64,000 nt of DNA from Nannochloris sp. 'desiccata' (GCA_019044685.2 JAGTXX020000011.1:1612001-1676000), one strand, 5' to 3'; positions 1 to 11,008 are shown, counted from the stretch's first letter. A program made the numbers and translations. The notes: generated from the sequence alone by a model not told the origin.

Positions 1-143
1 GGGAAGACGAAAGCGACTTTAGAAACATGTTTACTACGTTTTATCCGACAGATGCAGCGATCGAGGCAGCCCAAGAGGCAGCTCGCCGACATGCTGAAGG
101 AGAAGAAGAAGGGGTAAAAGAGGAAAAAGCTAGTACTGGGTAG
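1..143 (+). CDS. 3' end of an unknown gene (partial)
   Basis: An open frame enters from the left edge (first full codon at base 3) and stops with TAG at 141-143. The visible 46 residues contain FRNMFTTFYPTDAAIE followed by an Ala/Glu/Arg-rich, probably helical and charged tail ending in KASTG. The amino-acid mix is that of a real acidic C-terminus, but no family can be recognised from this fragment. It converges on the SSRP1 gene. Confidence 0.5.
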   Translation, partial: EDESDFRNMFTTFYPTDAAIEAAQEAARRHAEGEEEGVKEEKASTG

Positions 144-487
144 ACAATTTTAATAGTATTGTATTCAGATGTATTTATATTATTCTCATGTACGAATAAG
201 AACTTGATAATTAATTGTACTATCGATACACTTTAACTTTAAAACAATTTGAGAATGTCTTTCGTTTATCTCACAGAATGAGCTCCTCCAGGAGAGAACC
301 AACTTATTGAAGCTTTTTCGCAGCAAGCTGCGTGGGTTGTAATGTATTCTTTACTCGACTGAAACTGTTTTTACACACGTAAACAAAGAAAAAACAGAAA
401 AAAGAGAAGGAAACAATTTTAACAAACTAAGATTTCTGTTATCTAATCGCTGTCCCCACCTTCCGCTTCCATGGGAGCAGATCCTCC
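144..487. other. convergent 3' intergenic region
   Basis: AT-rich sequence between the stop of the left-edge plus-strand gene and the stop of SSRP1 on the minus strand. It presumably holds both 3' UTRs. Short open frames here overlap the SSRP1 coding frame and look like shadows. No repeat or RNA gene was seen. Confidence 0.5.
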
Positions 488-2661
488 TCAAGTACCAGGA
501 GCCGATGCAGGATCATTATCACCATCAGAGTCAGATCCAGCACCAGCAGCCTCTGCTTTCTTTTTATTATACGCCTCCATCTCGAGAGCATACCGGCCTT
601 TATCCTCTTCAGCCTTCGCATCATATGGAGCCTTTTCCTCAGGAGTTAAGCTCCTCCAAAGCTCACCAAGTTTTTTGCCAACTTCTCCAAAGGCAATTCC
701 AGGGTTTTCAGTCTTAATTTGCTCGCGTTTTGCATTACTGAAAAACATAAACGCAGCAAGTGCTTTTTTGGGTGCATCCTTGTCTTTCTTTTTTCTGGAT
801 TTCTTGGCTTTGGTTCCTCCGTCAGTGCCTTCAACTGCTGCTGCTGCTGTTGAGGTGTTCTTAGGTTTCTTCTCCGTCTTGGCTTTCTTACGAGGAGCAC
901 CATCTTCATCTTCAGCAACAATTTTAGCGCCCCCTTCTCCGTCACTCTCCTCGTCATCATCGCTGCTGCTTCCTTCACTGGCAGCAAAGTCTTCATCCTC
1001 TTCATCGCTGCTACCACCGACGTCGCTGTCACTACCAAAGGCAGCTTGAGCAGCAATACCAGCATCGACACCGCCAGCAAGATCCTCGGCATAAGAGGAG
1101 ACTACAGCACCTGGGCCCCTTTGGGCTTCTTTAAAGTTCTCAATACGAAGCTGTTTGGCTTGAATATATTCAAACATGTTCGCCCATTCAGAACGAGGGA
1201 TACTACGGAAGACGTGCTCTTGTCCGCCCTTCATACGAACAGCCAAATCGAATGTCTTTGCTGCGGTAATTCCTGTAGCTTGCCGTAAGAACTCAACAGA
1301 CTCAACATCGTCGTAGGGCATGAGAAGAGGAGGTTTCTGTACATAGAAAAACGCACGTTCCAAGGGGTAGATATACCCATCATCAGATTTGTAGTTGCAA
1401 CGAACAGCATATCCTTCTCCTTGGGAATCACGGAAGGTTCCAGGGCGAGTGAGTTTGGCACCAGAAAGGCCACGTAAGACACGAGCAAAGACATCATACG
1501 TCGCACCACGCATTTCTTTGCTAAGTTTGGCACCTTTAGCGTTCTTTGCAGCCAGTTGTTCTTCAGACAGGTCCACTTCAACAGTGATTTCTTCATCATT
1601 GTGGAACTGGCAAAGCATCGTGTTGTAGAAAGTTTGACCTTTACGGATGGGAGGGTCTAAACAGACAGCGACGAGCGTTTGCGGGGTGTTGCTTTTAGGC
1701 AGTACAAAAATACGCTGTATAGAATCGTACTGCACACGGAAATCTTGGGCCTGGCCGACCAATTTAAGAGTTGAGGCGTAGAGCTCAGTATCAAATCTGC
1801 CACGAGGAACAAGCACACCAACAGAGTCAAAGGTAGAAATCGCGTCGCCAGTAGCTGCAGCAGCATCGACAAAGCCGCTGACAACGTCGAAAAAGACTTT
1901 GGAAGAAGGGAGAAGGGGAGGGGCTTCTCCGTCGGCGCCTTCTGCCATGGTCGGGGGAGCAGGAGGGGCAAAATCGGGGCATCCTTTGGGGATGTGGAAG
2001 GCAACTTCAACGAGTGAATCTTCACGGTCACTGGCACCAGTGTCGTCAATAGGGAACTGGACAAGAACCTCATCTCTGCCTTGATTCACTTGAGCCACGT
2101 CGGGGAGAGGAATTACAAAAGAAGGCTTTCCACCAACTTTGAAAACCAAGCTCGCGCCATCTACCTCCATGCTACCCCAATTGTGACCAGAAACAGCCAG
2201 AGGAGACTCCTCAATAGGGCCTAAATTTAGGTTTTTAATAGCAGAAAGGTCTACTTCCCGGAGACCAATGAAACTGAGAGCAGAAGCCTCCTTACGCTTG
2301 GTTAAGAGCATGCAAGTTTTGGGAAGGATGACCCATTGGAACCCAGTAATCTCTGGAGTGGAACAAATGCAAAATTGGAGAAGATATTACAGAAAAAGCA
2401 AGCAATCAAACAGCCCAACTCAAATTCAAGCCTACCTCCTGCAGGAACTTCCACTGTTCTACCTCCTCCATCTTTCTTCCAGACCAGGCCTGATTTGTTG
2501 ACCTTTAAAGTGCCAGTGTTCTGCATGGAAAGAGACATCAGAGCCTTAACCACCATGCTCGAATTTGAATCATTAATTTGAAAAAGAGCCAACTTACGGT
2601 TCCTGAGCGAGTGCCCAGCGTCACTTTCGCAAAATGATGTTCACCCTCAGCGTCACCCATT
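488..2661 (-). CDS. SSRP1: FACT complex subunit SSRP1
   Basis: SSRP1 is the HMG-box partner of SPT16 in FACT, the nuclear histone chaperone that loosens and rebuilds nucleosomes during transcription and replication. The main exon is 488-2352. The intron before it has its acceptor at 2354-2353. A middle exon at 2436-2520 encodes NTGTLKVNKSGLVWKKDGGG, the family's N-terminal LKV..GG..WK..GGGK block. The first exon ends at 2598 and carries HHFAKVTLGTRSGT. Then come the Pob3-like PH domains (FQWVILPK, FIGLREVD, AFFYVQKPPLLMPYDDV), an acidic Ser/Asp/Glu linker and a Lys-rich stretch. A C-terminal HMG box follows (APKKALAAFMFFSNAKRE to YALEMEAYNKKK). Length and order match plant SSRP1. The ATG at 2661 is one base out of frame with the conserved HHF block, so the true start is unresolved. 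The gene is divergent from OGFOD1. Confidence 0.93.
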
Positions 2662-2977
2662 TGATAAATTTGATATTTATGCACCACTGACGCTTTTGTT
2701 TGTCTCTCTTTTAAATGCGCAAGTGATCGTGTATAGTTGCGGGTCTAGCCGGCGTTACTGAGTTACGTTTTGGTGTTTTAGTGAAATATAGTAAAGATGC
2801 ATTGAGCCCAAGGCTCGTATGTAAGAATTTTTTGGCTGTAGAAAGAAAAGAGAGCTTTGGGACTGCTCGGAGTCTGGCAAAGCAGACTCTGAGAGCAGGC
2901 GACAGCAAACAGCTGCGTGCACCTCTATAAGTGGCGTTCATACGACTATTAATTCAGTTCAATTACATTTCATCACC
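2662..2977. promoter_or_regulatory. divergent intergenic region SSRP1/OGFOD1
   Basis: About 316 bases separate the probable first exons of two head-to-head genes, so this is probably a bidirectional promoter. No distinct TATA box or known motif stands out. Part of it may be SSRP1 5' UTR or a missed first exon, because SSRP1's conserved frame stays open upstream to a TAG near 2745-2747. Confidence 0.4.
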
Positions 2978-4916
2978 ATGGGAGGTACGTAACAAGCCCA
3001 CCTGTCAGCTCCTGAGCCTCTTAATTATGCACTTAAACTTGCATCTTACACATTTTAAATTTTAAAATCTATGCATCCGTTAATCAAACCCTTCACCTCC
3101 CTTCTATTTCACTTTAGTAGGCCCTACAACGAAGAAGGCAAAGACAGAAATGTGTGGAGAGGGTGAAATCATCCGTTCCTCTCTGTTAGCCGACCCTTCG
3201 TCCCGCCAGACGCTCGCTGCTTCTTACAGAGCCGCTGGACCCTACCCTCACTGCGTCATCCCGGATATCTGCAATCCAGACATGTTACGTCGCGTTCGTG
3301 AAGAGATTATCGATAATGTCGAGGCAACGTACAAAGAAACTGACCTTTTCAAAATGTTTCAGACGGGGGATCTTGCCAACATGGACAAACTAGACCCCGG
3401 ATCGGCTGCAAAACTGCCTACAGTGCGTGCATTACGTGATGCAATCTATTCTACAGAATTCAGACACTTTATCTCTGATATTACAGGCTGTGGAGAGCTT
3501 TCGCATGTAACGGACTGTGCTTGTAATATTCATCCAATAGGTGGACATCTACTCTGTCATGATGATGTGATTGGAGATCGTTTAATATCTTATATCGTGT
3601 ATTTAACCGATCCAGAGGATCCATGGACTGCAGAAGATGGAGGTGCACTTGAATTGTACCCCGAAAAGAAAGGTCACCCCAACACACCTGATGTAGTACC
3701 TACTGCTACCGCTCTCCCTATTTGGAACACCATGGCTATGTTTCAAGTCCTTCCTGGACGTAGTTTTCACTCTATTCAGGAAATATACACCTCAGAAAAG
3801 CCTCGAATGTCTATTCAGGGGTGGTTTCACTCCCCAAAACCTCCAACTGATTTTGATTTAGCGACATTGAAGCAATTGCAAGCGTGCCCTGGAGAAGACG
3901 ACGTTTTGGACAGGTTTGAACCGTTGCAATGGAATAATACTAGTAGTAAATCAGCTGCTACTAGTACTACCACGAGTGACGGTATTGATCCTGCAAGACT
4001 TGGCACCAGCGCTCCCCTATGTTCCACTGACATCGCTCTCCTTAGAGAATGGATAAACCCGGTATATTTAGATGCATCTGACGCTGCTATCAGTAAAATA
4101 CACAAATGTATACAGGATGATGGCTCTGTACAGCTTCACAATTTCTTATGTGAGTCTAAGGCGAAAGAAATTGGCGCTGCAATCGTAGAGGCAGACGCTG
4201 CAGACGCTCTAGGGTGCGGTAAAGTTCCACGGTACACTGCTGGCTTTGAGAATGGGTGGAGCGCTGTAGGACCATGCCATAAACACCGTTACATGCAATA
4301 TTCTACCACTACTACAGAAAAATGCCCTTCATCTTCAAATTCATCAAGTCCTTTAGCGACAGCCGGTGAGTTGTTGAATAAAGTAAAAACTGAGTTATTT
4401 TCTTCCCCTTCCTTCGCTCGTTTGCTTCACCGTGTGACAGATTTCACACTAACCCACTACCGCGCCGAGGCACGTCGTTTCCGTCCCGGTTTAGACTATA
4501 CTGTCGCTCATTACGGCTGCCTGACGCAAGACCCTCGACTGGACGCTGTGCTGTGCTTTGTTGCGGACGGGGCTGAAGGAGCTAGCGAAGCATGGGAATC
4601 TGGTGAAATGGGAGGTTATGAAGCGTATCTATTGGCTGGTGAAGATGAAGAAAAGCCTGCCGAGGTCTATAGAGGCCCTCAAGATGATGAAAGTGGTGTT
4701 TTGAATGTCTCTCCGGCGTTTAATTGTTTGAGTCTAGTGTTGAGAGACGAAGGGTTGATGCGATTTGTCAAATATCTGAGTGCACAAGCACCTGGGTCAA
4801 GGTGGGATGTAAGTGGAGTGTACGTTCCTGAAGATGATAGTGATGAAGAAGAAGAAGAAGAAGAAGAAGAAGAAGAAGAAGAAGAAGAAGAAGAAGAAGA
4901 AGAAGAAGAGAAGTAA
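2978..4916 (+). CDS. OGFOD1: OGFOD1/Tpa1-type 2-oxoglutarate prolyl hydroxylase
   Basis: The family uses Fe(II) and 2-oxoglutarate to hydroxylate a proline of ribosomal protein uS12 (RPS23) and influences decoding accuracy and termination. The first exon is only 7 bases (2978-2984, ATGGGAG) before GTACGT. The second exon starts at 3118 or 3121 and gives MG(V)GPTTKKAKTEMCGEGE. The catalytic half has HxD in LLCHDDVIGDR, the EDGGALELYP strand, the distal His in GRSFHSIQEI and the 2OG-binding Arg in PRMSIQGWFH. The C-terminal half is the second, non-catalytic double-stranded beta-helix typical of OGFOD1 (RFRPGLDYTVAHYG, LSLVLRDEGLMRFVKYLS). The protein ends in a long Glu run from a GAA repeat. 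Predicted length is about 600 residues, normal for the family. The acidic tail could bind ribosomal proteins, but that is inference. Confidence 0.92.
4845..4909 (+). repeat. (GAA)n microsatellite coding poly-Glu
   Basis: About 21 uninterrupted GAA triplets at the 3' end of the OGFOD1-like gene encode a Glu run just before the final Lys and stop. Glu could have been encoded by GAG as well, so the pure GAA run points to slippage and probable length variation between strains. Confidence 0.9.
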
Positions 4917-5205
4917 ATGTCAAAGTGTATTGCATTTTTATTGGCGGCTCTGGTTTGCTGGTACGGTTTGTCGCGACTGGTAGAATTAAAAGAGAGAGCT
5001 GTGAAGTGTAAAGGATACTGATGGATGTAATCATCTCAAAAAGGGAAACAAAATAAAGAAATTATGAGGGGTCAAAAGAATCAAATAAGGAAGAAAAAAA
5101 TTAGGGCTGAGAATTAAGAATCAGGGAGTTGATCTATCGTACGAACAGATAGAAAAAGGATGCATACTAACGAATTCATTTATTGCTATTATTCCACTAT
5201 ACAGT

Positions 5206-7323
5206 CTACCAAACATCTTTCTGGTACCGCCCAGAATCAAGCAATTCCTTCACAGCAGCTTCCCCTTGTACTGCATTCCCGTCAGCAGCCTCAGTCGCTA
5301 TTTCTATCAAAGCAGCATGAACATCTTTCGCCATATTTTTAGCATCACCGCATACGTACAAATAGCCTTTGCCTTTTGGGCCTAATAAATCCCATACAGC
5401 TTTGCCTTGTCTTTTTAAATGATGCTGGACATAGTCCTTCACCGCTGCTTGCCGACTAAAGGCTATGTTTAATTCAGATAAAGCTCCATTTGCTACTGCC
5501 GTTTCCAGCTCTTCTTTGTAAATATAATCTTGATCTTCACGACGGCATCCAAAGAATAAGACTCCAGGCCCTAAAATGGTATTTTTACTCTTCTTAACCA
5601 CCACCGCCGCCGCTCTCTCCTGAATAAATCCTCTAAATGGCGCTAATCCCGTACCAGGCCCTATCATAACAACCGGGGTCGATTGGTCTTTAGGTAATTT
5701 AAATGCAGAATGACGTAAAACCACAGGTACTTTCGTACCAGCTTTTGCTGCAGCAAGCCATGATGTTGCGACGCCATGGTGTACTCGCCCTGTTGGCATG
5801 GTTTCTTTCACCACTGCAGCAGTAATATGAACCGATCGCGGGTGGACAACTGGCGAGGAGGAAATAGAATAATAACGAGGTTGTAATCGAGGGGCAATAG
5901 AGCCAAAGAATGCACCCAAAGTAGGTCGTGCAGAAGGAAATTCTTGCATAATTTCTAATAAACTGCGTTTTGAGGCGACTATATAAGAGTGATACGTATC
6001 TCTTCCTTCAATAGAAGCTAATTGATTTAATTTAGCTGCCTCTTCAGGGTTTATAGCAAAGGCAGCTAAGGCAGATAGCGCTCCTTTATCTGGGGAAGAT
6101 AAGACATCTGCGTAGTGAGCTAGGGCATGACGTAATGTTAAAGCGGCACCAGCAGCACCGGGGGGAGCCGGGAGGCTTGTACTTGGGCCTGCTGAAGGGG
6201 TTCGTAAAGTGAAGCACATGTCCAATGGGAGGCCTAATACTTTCGCAGCTGCGGCAGCTACTTCAGGAGAGTTCTCTGCAAAGACTCCAACGTGGTCTCC
6301 GGCTTCATAGGTCGCAGAGCTGTTTGAAATATCAACTTCAACGTGAACGCAGGAGCGATCAGAAAGTGAGGTGTGAAGCTCTTTAACAAGGGTAATAGTC
6401 GCAAGATGAGGGGAAGAGGTAGTTAATCCATTCCCATTGATCATCACATCGATAGCGCACATTGGAGCGTCTTTTATTGCTTCTACCAGGTAGGCAGGCA
6501 CTGAATCTGGGGTGGCGGCAGCTGCGGAGCCTGCTTTTAATAATGGTGATGCCTCTAATGCGGTGAAAAGGTCAGCAGACCATGCTTCAAAATCTTCTTC
6601 AATGTCATCATCGTCATCTCCTGTGCCGATACGGACGACAGGGGTGGCTCCCAGTTCTTTCATTGCTTTTTGAATATGTTTACCGACTGCACAGAAATGT
6701 TCATATTGTCGGTTGCCGAGGCCAAATACACCGAAACTGACATTCTGTAGCGGAAAATGATATAAACGCAAGATTATTAGTTTAAATATCAGGTTTTGTT
6801 GATGATTATAGCAGTATGTAGAGAATTAAACTGGTTATTTAAATGAGTTTCTTACCTCGCAGAGCGGTGCCTCCATGGATGACTCTTTGGCTTGAGCAAG
6901 AAGCCAGTTATAAAAGTCTGCTGCGTTATCCGTGGGTTCACCGTCGCCATACGTAGCCATTAAGAAGAATACAAGCTTCTCTTTTACCAAATTTTCAGCA
7001 ATATAATTCTCTACATCGACCACATCGAAAACAGTGCTGGCTCCATATTTGCTTTCAAGCTGAGATTTTAGGGATTTGGCAAAGCGTTCTGCAGTTCCTG
7101 TTTGTGTTCCAAACAGAATGGAGCAGTGTTCTCGGGTGTCAACGATTTCTGCTTTGGCAGCAACAGGAGTTGCAGCAACAGAGCCATTTGCAGTAACTGC
7201 AGACTTTCGTCTTTTATCTGCCCAATTTAGAACCAGGGCGGCTACTGTGGATAGTGCGAGAAGCACAGCGCCTATCATTCCCAACGTCCCAGGGAAGTCG
7301 ACAGTGAGCAATTCAGCCACCAT
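5206..7323 (-). CDS. POR: NADPH-cytochrome P450 reductase
   Basis: This ER-anchored diflavin enzyme passes electrons from NADPH through FAD and FMN to microsomal P450s and other acceptors. Two exons, 6856-7323 and 5206-6744, join in phase 0 (donor GTAAGA, acceptor CTACAG) to give about 668 residues. The N-terminus has a hydrophobic anchor (LGMIGAVLLALSTVAALVL) followed by ADKRRK. The FMN domain shows LFGTQTGTAERFAK, FLMATYGDGEPTDNA and GVFGLGNRQYEHF. The FAD and NADPH domains show RYYSISSSP, GVATSWL, GPGTGLAPFRGFIQER, FFGCR and YVCGDAKNMAKDV. The terminal Trp (QKDVW) stacks on FAD in this family. No P450 gene lies nearby. Divergent from the DHH gene with about 226 bases between starts. Confidence 0.96.
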
Positions 7324-7549
7324 GGTTTGAATTTATTAAAACTAGCTAGGTGGCAGAGCTCTCAGTGTCCCTCGTTCGGGGTATTGGTATGTATGGAATA
7401 TAACAATATACAAGACCCATCGGTCCAAAGGCTCCAAAAGTCGCTGCAGCGGTTGGCAAAGTGAGAGGTGACCAAGCCATGCAAAGCAGCTCCATTGACC
7501 GTCTATAACCGGCCGAATAATGGCAATTCGGGCATAAATTTAATTACTT

Positions 7550-8583
7550 ATGGCTCTTTCTAAGTGTCTTTATCACTTCCCATGCCCCGATGGGATCACT
7601 GCTGCCCTGGCATGCCATTTATTTCATACACAAAAAGGAATCCCACTTCAACTGATCCCACATACGACTTATGCCGACCTATCCATTGATGATCTTGATT
7701 TAAATGTATGTTTGTTTTCTAAAATTAGTGCTGTTCAATTTGATTAATCTCTCTCGTTACCGCCATTACCAAAAAACATTGTGAAGACCAAACCGTCTAT
7801 TTACTCGACTATGCTGGTCCACCCGGCTTTGCCATCAAGCTCGCTGAACGCGTCGCCAAGTGCATTATATTAGACCACCACAAGACCGCAGCAGAGCATC
7901 TCACAGGCCCTGCAACAGCCTCTCTTCCTTCAAACCTCCACGTCGTCTTTGACATGAACCGCTCTGGAGCCATGCTCGCTCTAGATTACTTCAAACCAGA
8001 AGGATTATCTCCTGAAAACATAGATTTCTTCAAACACATTGAAGATGGAGATCTATGGAGTTGGAAGATACCTGGTAGCAAAGAATTCTATTCAGGTTTG
8101 ACCACCGCTGGATTAAATTTCGATGCTAGGAGTAACCCTCAAATATTCGATCAATTACTAGCGATAAACCCATCGAAACTAATCGAAATAGGCATTGCAG
8201 AGCTAGAGAGACAGAATACGCTAATCGCTTCAGCTATGGAGAGAGCACATGTTGTGAATCTTGGAGGTAAGAAAGGGGAAGCGGCAGGCTGGGGAAGGGC
8301 GCTGGCGTTGTTTGTTGAGGGCGAGTTGGTGCAAATACGAAGTCAGCTGGGCAACGCGTTAGCTGCAGAATCGAGTACACGCGGGTTACGACCTATGGCT
8401 GCTGTTGTGTACAAAGAACCAGGTATAGATGCTGAGAAGAGTATACTTAAAGTGAGTTTACGATCGATCGGGGAAAAAGAGGACACGACATTGATCTCTC
8501 AATTTTATGGTGGCGGCGGGCATTGCAATGCGTCTGCATTCTTATTAGAAGAGACTGAGTTTGAAAGCTGGAAAACTACTTAA
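7550..8583 (+). CDS. DHH-family phosphoesterase-like protein
   Basis: The protein resembles DHH/DHHA1 phosphohydrolases (RecJ, NrnA and oligoribonuclease-like groups), which use Asp/His-bound metals to cleave phosphodiesters. The N-terminus has YHFPCPDGITAALACHLF, like the FHxDxDG metal motif but with Cys-Pro in place of the first His-x-Asp. A VYLLDYAGPP strand follows, then the DHH signature LDHHKTAAEHL and an FDMNRSGAMLALDYF segment. The C-terminal motif is QFYGGGGHCNASAF, like the usual GGGHxxAAG substrate-binding loop. One intron is needed. The best fit is donor GTTTGT at 7710 and acceptor after 7786, giving 319 codons including stop. An earlier donor, GTATGT at 7706, is possible only with an acceptor I could not find. 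The substrate is unknown. Confidence 0.75.
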
Positions 8584-8662
8584 TAAGTATCTTGCACTGT
8601 CTTATTTAAATACCTTGTGAAATTCATTATTGATCTTCTGTTGCTGTTGTTGTTCTGTTTTT

Positions 8663-9453
8663 TTAAACTTTATTCATTATGAGTGTATGTAGCGCCCGTC
8701 TCTTTATGTCTAGCTCTCTCGCTCCCACCTGTTTAGGATATATTTTAAGATCAATTGTGCCTGTACTGCTAGCAACAAAACGTTCGAAGAGGCTTTCTGC
8801 AATAGCTAAGACCATCATGCCACAGTCATAGTTGTTCTCTTGTTGAGGACAACAGAAACCACCACCACCACCGTCGTCGTCACAATTTTCTATTAATTTT
8901 AACTTTGGAGGAACTACAGGCAACAAAGCACCATAAAGTAATTTCGCGGCATGGCTATTGATACCTCGGCATGAATCGTAGTGGCGTAGAGTGTTGTCAC
9001 TGCGAGTATAAGCTACGAGAGTCCAATGCGAACCGCCGGCGGGATGGGAAACATCCGGGTTGTCATTTAGGGCAAAGAGGACGAGCGATTTACTGGAGAA
9101 ATCAAGAGGATCTAGTACTATAGGAGCTATATCAGGACCTGTACAGATGATTTTGTATTTTGAAAAACTTAAGGGGCACTTTCTTTGTAGTGAGTTGGCG
9201 GTGACCGCCAGATGCTCAGATTAGAGAAAAATTTCGTTTAGATTCAGAACGCACCAGAGCTGGTTAAGAGGTATGTTGCTGCTCCTGGTATAAGTAATAC
9301 CTCGGATATATCTCTGAATTGCTCTCTTGCAAGGAATTCAAAATAAAAAGCTAGGAGTTGATCATTCAACCAGTTCGGACCTGTGAGGAGATCTACGTCT
9401 CCTTGCCTCAACACCACATCGAAGTAACTAAGAACTTTATCATCAACCGGCAT
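8663..9453 (-). CDS. NEDP1/SENP8-type deneddylase (C48 peptidase)
   Basis: Ulp1-like cysteine protease, closest by eye to NEDP1 (DEN1/SENP8), which matures NEDD8/RUB1 and removes it from non-cullin substrates. Two exons, 9255-9453 and 8663-9138, join in phase 1 (donor GTGCGT, acceptor GTACAG) to give 224 residues, the size of human SENP8. The start MPVDDKVLSYFDVVLRQGDV aligns with the family's N-terminus, followed by LLTGPNWLNDQLLAFYFEFL. Catalytic elements are all present: His in GGSHWTLVAY, Asp in HYDSCRGINS, and Gln and Cys in QQENNYDCGMMVLAI. A Gly/Asp-rich insert sits just before the Cys. It converges with the DHH gene, with stops about 80 bases apart. Confidence 0.88.
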
Positions 9454-9659
9454 TTTATTGAGCATAAGTAAAATATAGTAAGGTTTTGGTTCTAAATTGG
9501 ATGCCAACTTGTATACTGCAAGGTCCCCCCGCCATTTCCTTCTTTCTGGTGGCGAAATACCACACCTCAACAAAGTTTAGATGTCAATATTACAAATAGA
9601 ATATGTTGATAGTATACGAAAATAGCGAATTCAATGAGTTTTAATTATCCCAAGTTCTC

Positions 9660-10542
9660 CTATAACTCGCCATCAGCAGCACCCATTTTCAGTTCTCCGC
9701 TCTTCTTGATGACAACCTTCTTCAAAGGCTGACCAGACTGGCTGCCAACTGCCTCCACCTTGAGTACAACATCCATACCTTCAATAACCTTTCCGAACAC
9801 GACGTGGCGTCCGTCGAGCCTGCAACAATCAATAATTCAAGAAAAGAAAGCGAGCATCAGCGGTTATGTTGGATCATAAGAAAAGAACAGATAATTTCTC
9901 GTTAATTTCACCTTCGCATACGACTTACCAGTTAGTCTTGATAGTAGTGATAAAGAACTGAGATCCATTAGTATCAGCGCCAGCGTTTGCCATAGAAAGA
10001 ATGCCAGGTCCAGTATGAGTCAACTTGAAATTTTCATCGGGGAACTTGCCACCATAGATAGATTCACCACCAGTGCCATCAGAGTTGGTAAAGTCACCAC
10101 CCTGGAGCATGAATTGAGGGATAATCCTGTGGAAAATGCTGCCTTCGTAGGCTAATTTCTTGCCAGACTCCCCAACACCCTTCTCGCCAGTGCAAAGGGC
10201 ACGGAAATTCTCCGCAGTCTTGGGGACGGTCTTTCCGTAAAGACCCATGACTATCCTGCCTGCAAAAAGTCATATTTATTGAAGACGGTGTTCGACTAGT
10301 GTATTGATGTCATGATCAGAGCAGGCAACGAATACTAATTTAGCCAACTGCAATCATTTTCATCTTATTATGATTTAGCAATTAAGGACTGATAAACGCC
10401 ACCTACCAGCATCTTTGCCGTCAATTTCAATGTCAAAATACACCTTGTTGGTGATCTTGGGTCCACGCTTCTCCTCAGCAGAGGCACATGCCAAAAGACT
10501 TGCCAAGATGGCAAACAAGATCGCGCTCCTATTGAAGCGCAT
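9660..10542 (-). CDS. secretory cyclophilin (peptidyl-prolyl isomerase)
   Basis: Cyclophilin B-like PPIase that speeds proline isomerisation during folding in the secretory pathway. Three exons, 10407-10542, 9929-10259 and 9660-9819, give 208 residues. All junctions are GT-AG and the reading frame closes exactly. Residues 1-22 ([20 protein letters not shown]) form a clear signal peptide. The catalytic core is intact: [15 protein letters not shown] with the active Arg, NGSQFFITT, and the cyclosporin-contact Trp in [11 protein letters not shown]. The C-terminus ends in DGEL, weakly like an ER-retention signal, so ER residence is plausible but unproven. A retroelement is inserted about 100 bases upstream of the ATG, so the native promoter may have been displaced. 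Confidence 0.95.
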
Positions 10543-10642
10543 TGTCGCTTGTCCTGCTCACACAAATCAATCGAGAATTTAATCTGCTGGCCAATATAGG
10601 AACATGCAGCATATCTGTGCAGCTGGCCATAGAAACACGTCA

Positions 10643-10688
10643 CTTTCTTCTCAACCATTGATAGGAGAAAGGGCAATCAGAGCGAACA
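10643..10688 (-). repeat. retroelement outer B repeat (B2)
   Basis: 46 bp starting CTTTCTTCTCAACCATTG and ending AGAGCGAACA, repeated without visible difference at 11001-11046. It forms the cyclophilin-side end of the element. The first eight bases, CTTTCTTC, are the putative recombination core. Confidence 0.88.
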
Positions 10689-10885
10689 TAACACAAGCTC
10701 TGGCCCCATTAGTTTACATATATTTAATTTAATTACTGTAGTAAATCAGATAATATATATAAGAAAAACTAGCAATGCTAGCTAGACACAGAAAAACTAG
10801 TATGAGAAAAGTTAGCATAAATTTTTTTTTTTTTTTTTTGTTTGTCGGCGTTGGTGAGGAGAAAGAAGGGGAAAAGGTAGGGTGG
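10689..10885. other. spacer between B2 and A2 repeats, with poly-T tract
   Basis: About 200 bases of AT-rich non-coding DNA inside the retroelement between its B2 and A2 repeats. It includes a run of about 19 T near 10820-10839. Standard split-direct-repeat elements have A2 and B2 adjoining, so this spacer is a variation. The tract could be a poly(A) remnant on the minus strand. Confidence 0.5.
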
Positions 10886-11008
10886 GAGAAATAAACCTCA
10901 GATCAATAAGATTACACAAGATAACCAGCTGGAAGCTGTCCAGCTACCTATAAGCTGGTTGCTTCAGAAAGCCACAGCTTTCTTGCCAGAAAGCTTTCAC
11001 CTTTCTTC
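10886..11008 (-). repeat. retroelement A repeat, internal copy (A2)
   Basis: 123 bp repeat, apparently identical to 15533-15655. It contains nested inverted words (AGCTGGAAGCTGTCCAGCT, and AAGC/GCTT stems), so it can fold. It overlaps the following B1 repeat by the 8-base core CTTTCTTC at 11001-11008. Confidence 0.9.

Noticed and set aside
2711..2941. Minus-strand ORF upstream of SSRP1 as its first exon
   Set aside because: It is not in frame with the conserved SSRP1 N-terminus and has no donor that joins it; treated as a shadow.
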